The notes under the pieces: generated by a model
The model's input: the letters and a program-made list of their open reading frames with translations, nothing else
What the model was told of the DNA's origin: nothing
Databases searched by the model: none
Source: an uncultured Planctomycetota bacterium
Lineage (GTDB): Bacteria; Planctomycetota; Phycisphaerae; UBA1845; Fen-1342
Assembly: GCA_900696535.1 (NCBI GenBank)
Contig: CAADGM010000056.1
Span: 1-41,141 of the forward strand
DNA length: 41,141 bases
Direction: 5' to 3'
Shown here: piece after piece, positions 37,112 through 41,141 of the stretch
Position numbering within the stretch: position 1 is the first letter of the stretch
How the letters are laid out: each line of letters opens with the position of its first letter
Translations under genes and position numbers: made by a program

Positions 37112-39157
37112 CTACGCCGGGCTGGGCAGCGGCCCGGCTTCGGCGTCGCTGGATGGCTTCTTGACCGGGCGGGCCAGGATGGCCTCGGCCCCGCGCCGCT
37201 CGGCTTCCTGGGTGATCAGGTCGGCGACGGTGGGCTTGTCGAGCGCCTCGCCGGCCATCAGCGCCCGCACTTCCTCCCCGCTGAGCGTCTCGTACTTCAG
37301 CAGCGCCTGCGCGATCGCCTCGAGCTTGTCGCGGTGCTCCAGCAGGACCCGCCGCGCGTCGGCATACCCTGCATCGACGATCTTCTTCACTTCCTCGTCG
37401 ATGATCTGGGCGGTCTGCTCGGAGAACTCCTTGCCCTGGCCAAAGTCGAAGCGCGGCCGGCCCGAGATCTGCTCGTCGCCGTAGTACACGAAGCCGAGCC
37501 GCTCGCTCATCCCCCACTCCGTGATCATCGTGCGAGCCAGGGAAGTCACCTGCCGGATGTCGCTCGACGCCCCGCTGTTCACGTCGTAGCCGAGCATCTC
37601 CTCGGCGATGCGGCCGGCGCACAGGACGCGTAGCGTGGCCTCGATATACGCCCGGCTGTACGTCTGGCGGTCCTTCTCGGGCAGCGAGAACGTGGCTCCG
37701 CCGTACGGGCCGCGCGGGATGATGCTGACCTTGTGCACCGGGTCGGCATCCTTGAGGAGGCACTGCACCAGCGCGTGGCCGGCCTCGTGGTAGGCGGTCA
37801 GGACGCGCTCCTTCTCGTCGATCACGCGGCTGCGCTTGGCGCGACCCCAGCGGACCTTGTCGCGGGCTTCTTCGAGGTCCTCCAGTTCGATGGCGTCCTT
37901 GCCGGCCATCGTGGCCAGCAGGGCCGACTCGTTGATGATCGCCGCGAGGTCCGCCCCGCTGAACATCGGCGTCCCGCGCGCGATCCGGTGCAGCTTGGGC
38001 TCCAAGGGCGGCTGGATCTTCACTTTGCGGGCGTGGACCTTGAGAATCTCGAAGCGCCCCTTCACGTCGGGCAACGGCACGTACACCTGGCGGTCGAAGC
38101 GGCCGGGCCGGATCAGGGCCGGGTCGAGCACGTCGGCCCGGTTCGTGGCGGCGATGACGATCACCTGGTCGTTGCTGTCGAACCCGTCCATCTCGACCAG
38201 GATCGCGTTGAGCGTCTGCTCGCGCTCGTCGTGCCCCCCGCCGTTGTAGCCCATGCCGCGACGACGACCGACTGCGTCGATCTCGTCGAGGAAGATGATG
38301 CAGGGCGAGTTTTCCTTGGCCTGGCGAAACAGGTCGCGCACGCGCGAGGCGCCCACCCCGACGAACATCTCCACGAAATCCGAGCCGGAGATCGAGAAGA
38401 ACGGCACCTCGGCCTCGCCGGCGATGGCCTTGGCCAGCAGCGTCTTGCCGCAGCCCGGGTCACCGACCAGCAGCACGCCGCGCGGAATGCGCCCGCCCAG
38501 CCGGGCGAAGCGCTTGGGGTTCTTGAGGAACTCGACGATCTCGAAGACCTCTTCCTTGGCCTCCTCCACGCCGGCCACGTCGGCGAAGGTGACGTTGGTG
38601 TGCTCCTTGGTCATGACGCGGTGCCGGCTGCGGCCGAAATTGCCGAGCATGCCCGGCCCGCCCCCGCTCTGGCGAAGCTGGCGGAAGAGCAGGAACCAGA
38701 TGATGCCGAAGAGGATCAGCCAGGGGATGAACGAGAGCATGATGTTCATGAACAGGTTGCTGCTCGGTTCGCTGGCGATCTCGACGCGCTTGGGGCTCTT
38801 CTCGTTGATCTGCTTGCGGAGGTCCTCGATCTTGTCGGCCACCTTGAGGTAGGTCACCTCAAAGGTCTTCATGCCCGGGGGCGCGTTGGCCGGGGGCTCG
38901 AAGAATTCGCCGATGATCGAGTCCTCGCGGATGACGACCTTGGCGATCTGCCCGTTCTCGACGTGTGTCCAGAACTTGGTGATGTCGATCTTGTTCGTCC
39001 GGTTCATGCTCTGCTGGAGCATGATCAGGAACACCAGCCCGAGACCGACGATGATCACCCAACTGAAGATGCCGCGCGACATGCGCACGGGCGGGCGCGG
39101 GGGGCCGCCGCCCTCACCACCACTGCGCGGCCGGTTGCCGTTGTTCTCTTCGGGCAT
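37112..39157 (-). CDS. ftsH: ATP-dependent zinc metalloprotease FtsH
   Basis: A 681-residue membrane protease degrades misfolded membrane proteins and regulatory proteins. Two transmembrane segments (about 29-48 and 134-159) flank a periplasmic domain. The AAA domain has Walker A GDPGCGKT (232-239), Walker B IIFLDEID (DE 291-292) and the [22 protein letters not shown]. The zinc protease motif is HEAGH (457-461), with a third ligand Asp likely in SGASSDIRQ. The Gly/Arg-rich cytoplasmic N-terminus is longer than in E. coli. It is downstream of lptE on the same strand, with a strong hairpin between. Confidence 0.97.
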   Translation of the reverse strand: MPEENNGNRPRSGGEGGGPPRPPVRMSRGIFSWVIIVGLGLVFLIMLQQSMNRTNKIDITKFWTHVENGQIAKVVIREDSIIGEFFEPPANAPPGMKTFEVTYLKVADKIEDLRKQINEKSPKRVEIASEPSSNLFMNIMLSFIPWLILFGIIWFLLFRQLRQSGGGPGMLGNFGRSRHRVMTKEHTNVTFADVAGVEEAKEEVFEIVEFLKNPKRFARLGGRIPRGVLLVGDPGCGKTLLAKAIAGEAEVPFFSISGSDFVEMFVGVGASRVRDLFRQAKENSPCIIFLDEIDAVGRRRGMGYNGGGHDEREQTLNAILVEMDGFDSNDQVIVIAATNRADVLDPALIRPGRFDRQVYVPLPDVKGRFEILKVHARKVKIQPPLEPKLHRIARGTPMFSGADLAAIINESALLATMAGKDAIELEDLEEARDKVRWGRAKRSRVIDEKERVLTAYHEAGHALVQCLLKDADPVHKVSIIPRGPYGGATFSLPEKDRQTYSRAYIEATLRVLCAGRIAEEMLGYDVNSGASSDIRQVTSLARTMITEWGMSERLGFVYYGDEQISGRPRFDFGQGKEFSEQTAQIIDEEVKKIVDAGYADARRVLLEHRDKLEAIAQALLKYETLSGEEVRALMAGEALDKPTVADLITQEAERRGAEAILARPVKKPSSDAEAGPLPSPA

Positions 39158-39190
39158 AGATCAATCCTGGACGGTCGACCGAGGTAAGCC

Positions 39191-39233
39191 CGCCCGGGCC
39201 TATCGGCCGCCGCCTGCGGGGCCGGCCCGGGCG
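39191..39233 (-). terminator. Strong hairpin between lptE and ftsH
   Basis: Perfect 10-bp arms CGCCCGGGCC (39191-39200) and GGCCCGGGCG (39224-39233) enclose 23 nt that can pair further. There is no T-tract. It may weaken read-through from lptE to ftsH or protect mRNA ends, an inference. Confidence 0.45.
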
Positions 39234-39237
39234 CCGG

Positions 39238-39735
39238 TCACCAGTCCTCGTACATCCGGGCCACGATCTGCCGGGCCATCGCGTCGACCACGCGGTTCTC
39301 GGCAAACCGGTCGCTCTCGCCCGCGGGCGGCAGGGTGTCGACCGCGGCAAGCTGCACCGGAACGTCCGCCAGCATCTTTCCGCTTCGCAGGTCGCGCCAC
39401 TGCATGCGCACGGCCAGCGTGGTCTGCTTGTCCCGCGGCTGGCGGGAGCGGAAATCCTCGGCGAACGCCGCCTGCCGGACCTCCAGCACCTCACCCGTCA
39501 GTATCGTATCCGCCTTCTCCCGCGGGGCGAGCCGATAAGGCGTATCGCTGCCGATGCGCTTCTTGACCGCCTCGGTGAGCTGGAATTCGAGGTCCCGGCG
39601 GAACTCCTTCGAGCCGAACATGTCCACGTACACGGTTTGCACGTCCGTCCGATACGGCCCTCCCGCGCGATAACCGCACCCCGTCTGGACGAAAAGCGAC
39701 AGGCCCAGCGCGAGCCATAGAACGTTGCGGGTCAC
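39238..39735 (-). CDS. lptE: LPS-assembly lipoprotein LptE
   Basis: A 165-residue lipoprotein of the LptE family, which plugs LptD for lipopolysaccharide insertion in the outer membrane. The signal peptide ends FVQTGC (Cys20), followed by GYRAGGPYRTDVQTVYVDMF, the typical LptE start. Mid-protein LEFQLTEAVKKRIG is also typical. The GTG start at 39735 overlaps the upstream bamD-like stop by 4 nt (GTGA). It supports an LPS-containing diderm envelope. Confidence 0.88.
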   Translation of the reverse strand: MTRNVLWLALGLSLFVQTGCGYRAGGPYRTDVQTVYVDMFGSKEFRRDLEFQLTEAVKKRIGSDTPYRLAPREKADTILTGEVLEVRQAAFAEDFRSRQPRDKQTTLAVRMQWRDLRSGKMLADVPVQLAAVDTLPPAGESDRFAENRVVDAMARQIVARMYEDW

Positions 39736-40745
39736 GATCCGCGCTCCTGGGTTTCTCCGCGATCCTCGCCGGGCAGCCCGGACTCGACGCCCATCGCCCG
39801 CAGCCGCGCCCGGGCCTGGGCCTCGCCGAGCGTGCCGGGCCAGTCGGTCAGGATGCGGCGGTAATAGAACTTGGCCGCGTCAAGCTGCCGGGTCTTCTCG
39901 TACCACTGAGCCACGTAGAGGTCCTTCTCGGCGCGCTTCTCCCGGATGCCGTCGCGGCGCGCGGCGGCATTCTCGCGGGCGGCCAGCGCCGGGAACGTGT
40001 CCTGGAGCTGACGATAGCGCTCGTCGGCGTCGATGAGCGACTGGTCGTCATACGGGACGCCGGGGAAGCTCGCCTCGGCCGCCTCCGCCGAGCGCACCAT
40101 CGCCAACTGCACGTAGCGGCCGCTCGGGTACTGCCGGGCCAGGTTGGCGTACTCGTCCTGGGCGATCTGCATCTCGCCGCGCTCGAAGAAGAAGTCACTC
40201 CGCAGGCGCAGGGCCAGCTCGCCGAGGCGCGAGCCCGGGGCTCGCTGCCAGACGCGGTCGAGGATCTCGACCCCGTCGTCGTAGGCGGGCAAGCGGAGCA
40301 CATAGAGCACGATCCGCTTTTCACCCGCAAGAAACGCCCGGGCCACGTCGATGCAGCGGCCCTGCGCGAGGTTGAAGAGCTCGCCGCTCGTGCTGTCGGC
40401 GACCAACTGGTACTTCTCGACGGCGCGCCAGTAGTCCTTCGATTCGAAGTATGTCTCGCCGACCAGGAACTCCGCCTCGTCGATCCGCTCGGAGTCCGGG
40501 TTCTCCTTGATCCACTTCTTGAGCAGGGGCCGGGCCTTGCCGGGCTGGCCCTCGGCGATCAGCCGCCGGGCCTCGTCAAGTTCGCCCGCCGGCGCGCCGG
40601 TCTCCGGCACCACGGGCTGGTCCACCCACTCCCCTTCTTCGGGGTCGAGCACCTGCCGCTCGCGGTACTTGGGTTCCTGCGCAAGCGGCGCGAGCGTCGC
40701 GATGATCACGGCGATCGAGAGCCAGCCGGTCGGGACTGCGATCAT
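39732..40745 (-). CDS. BamD/YfiO-like TPR outer-membrane assembly protein
   Basis: A 337-residue exported protein resembles BamD/YfiO. The N-terminus MIAVPTGWLSIAVIIATLAP is signal-like but has no lipobox Cys, unlike typical BamD. TPR-like units follow: DEARRLIAEGQPGKARPLLK, DEAEFLVGETYFESKDYWRA and GEMQIAQDEYANLARQYPSG. ATG 40745 follows a TATAAT box by 7 nt and needs no leader; a further upstream ATG (40754) would lie over that box. It is the first gene of the presumed bamD-lptE-ftsH operon. The gene could equally be a generic outer-membrane TPR protein, so the family name is held with caution. Confidence 0.8.
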   Translation of the reverse strand: MIAVPTGWLSIAVIIATLAPLAQEPKYRERQVLDPEEGEWVDQPVVPETGAPAGELDEARRLIAEGQPGKARPLLKKWIKENPDSERIDEAEFLVGETYFESKDYWRAVEKYQLVADSTSGELFNLAQGRCIDVARAFLAGEKRIVLYVLRLPAYDDGVEILDRVWQRAPGSRLGELALRLRSDFFFERGEMQIAQDEYANLARQYPSGRYVQLAMVRSAEAAEASFPGVPYDDQSLIDADERYRQLQDTFPALAARENAAARRDGIREKRAEKDLYVAQWYEKTRQLDAAKFYYRRILTDWPGTLGEAQARARLRAMGVESGLPGEDRGETQERGS

Positions 40746-40752
40746 GCCGGGC

Positions 40753-40758
40753 ATTATA
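40753..40758 (-). promoter_or_regulatory. -10 box of the bamD-like operon, predicted leaderless transcript
   Basis: The minus strand reads TATAAT-GCCCGGC-ATG. The box ends 7 nt before the start codon, the same spacing as at ilvC. No Shine-Dalgarno sequence is visible. Confidence 0.5.
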
Positions 40759-40799
40759 GGCCCGCCAGACGGCCGCGCCACGTCGCCATGCTTCGACCG

Positions 40800-41141
40800 T
40801 CATCCGGCCTGGTCCGCGCTCACCCCGGCCTTCCAGCAGGCAACTGAGCGGCCCGGCGATCGTGGCTCCAGCCCCGGGACCGCGGACCGGCAGAGCGGGT
40901 CGCCTTCTCCCACGGGGCACCGGGGATGGAACGGGCAGCCCGCCGGCCGCCGCACACCTTCGGGCACGTCGCCAGGTATAACGGGCAGGCGCTGGCGGCG
41001 GTCGTCGGGCGACATCGCATGCAGCCGAGTGACGCAGTCGAGCAGCGCCTGTGTGTACGGGTGAAACGGGCGGTCAAGCACCTCGGCCGCCTCGCCGTGC
41101 TCGACGACGCGTCCGGCGTACATCACAGCCACCGCGTCCGC
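40800..41141 (-). CDS. Oligopeptide/dipeptide ABC transporter ATP-binding protein, C-terminal part
   Basis: The last 113 codons of a gene that continues past the window edge (5' end missing). The frame reads ADAVAVMYAGRVVEHGEA, the conserved segment after Walker B in OppD/DppD-type ATPases, followed by RPFHPYTQALLDCV and the C-terminal oligopeptide-transporter cysteines (CPFHPRCP, then CRS and CW) that hold an iron-sulfur cluster in DppD-type proteins. The ATP-binding core lies outside the window. It is followed by the divergent-looking promoter region of the bamD-like operon. Confidence 0.88.
   Translation of the reverse strand, partial: ADAVAVMYAGRVVEHGEAAEVLDRPFHPYTQALLDCVTRLHAMSPDDRRQRLPVIPGDVPEGVRRPAGCPFHPRCPVGEGDPLCRSAVPGLEPRSPGRSVACWKAGVSADQAG

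Noticed and set aside
34776-37763. Long minus-strand open frame opposite the POT transporter gene
   Set aside because: The transporter and lipoprotein frames carry clear family motifs on the plus strand; this frame has none.

Overview
The window is a gene-dense, GC-rich bacterial chromosome segment, most probably from a member of the Planctomycetota (Phycisphaerae-like or a related uncultured lineage). The evidence is a planctomycete-style ECF sigma factor next to a cytoplasmic Ser/Thr kinase, LptE and BamD-type envelope lipoprotein genes (so a diderm cell with an outer membrane), a Ycf46-type ATPase with DUF1257 and DUF2997 partners, a fused GcvP, and short degenerate tandem repeats scattered between and inside genes. 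This assignment is inferred from gene content; no rRNA gene is present to confirm it.

Layout, left to right. 1-1385: partial surface lipoprotein with Big/DUF11-like domains (minus). 1386-2438: about 1 kb with no recognisable gene, then tRNA-Tyr (minus) and a cluster of short repeats. 2947-5641: murJ and a Xer recombinase (minus), divergent from an exported LysM-L,D-transpeptidase (5802-7106). 7125-9420: DUF4190-like membrane protein and fumC (minus), divergent from a stand-alone, divergent ilvC (9590-10591). 10677-11378: a lipoprotein with a cysteine-rich tail. 11385-11779: repeats and hairpins. 11780-18032: a compact seven-gene minus-strand operon of radical SAM protein, Ycf46-like ATPase, DUF1257 protein, DUF2997 protein, zinc-ribbon/S26-like membrane protein, TPR protein and PilT-like ATPase. 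Its function is unknown and it is the best candidate for an undescribed system here. 18188-24851 (plus): ECF sigma factor, Ser/Thr kinase, gcvH, a phosphatase-cytochrome fusion, and gcvP. 25117-30071 (minus): rpmB, gatC, gatA, pyk and a second PilT-like ATPase. 30286-37049 (plus): pepP, accB, accC, lpd, a POT/MFS transporter and a DUF4920-like lipoprotein. 37112-40745 (minus): bamD-like, lptE and ftsH. 40800-41141: the C-terminal end of an oligopeptide ABC transporter ATPase (minus).

Functions: the housekeeping part covers cell-wall precursor export and cross-linking (murJ, ldt), chromosome resolution (xer), central metabolism (fumC, pyk, glycine cleavage, lpd), fatty-acid synthesis initiation (accBC), translation (rpmB, gatCA, tRNA-Tyr) and envelope assembly and quality control (bamD, lptE, ftsH). 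The most unusual points are the seven-gene operon with a probably inactive signal-peptidase-like protein, a predicted exported dual-specificity-phosphatase/cytochrome c'-like fusion between gcvH and gcvP, and a family of 8-bp-period (some 9-bp) tandem arrays. Two of these arrays lie in frame inside gcvP and lpd, one supplies the end of murJ, and one supplies the ribosome binding site of the POT transporter. Several promoters share a -10 hexamer followed directly by GCCCG; at ilvC and bamD this motif sits 7 nt before the ATG, which predicts leaderless mRNAs.
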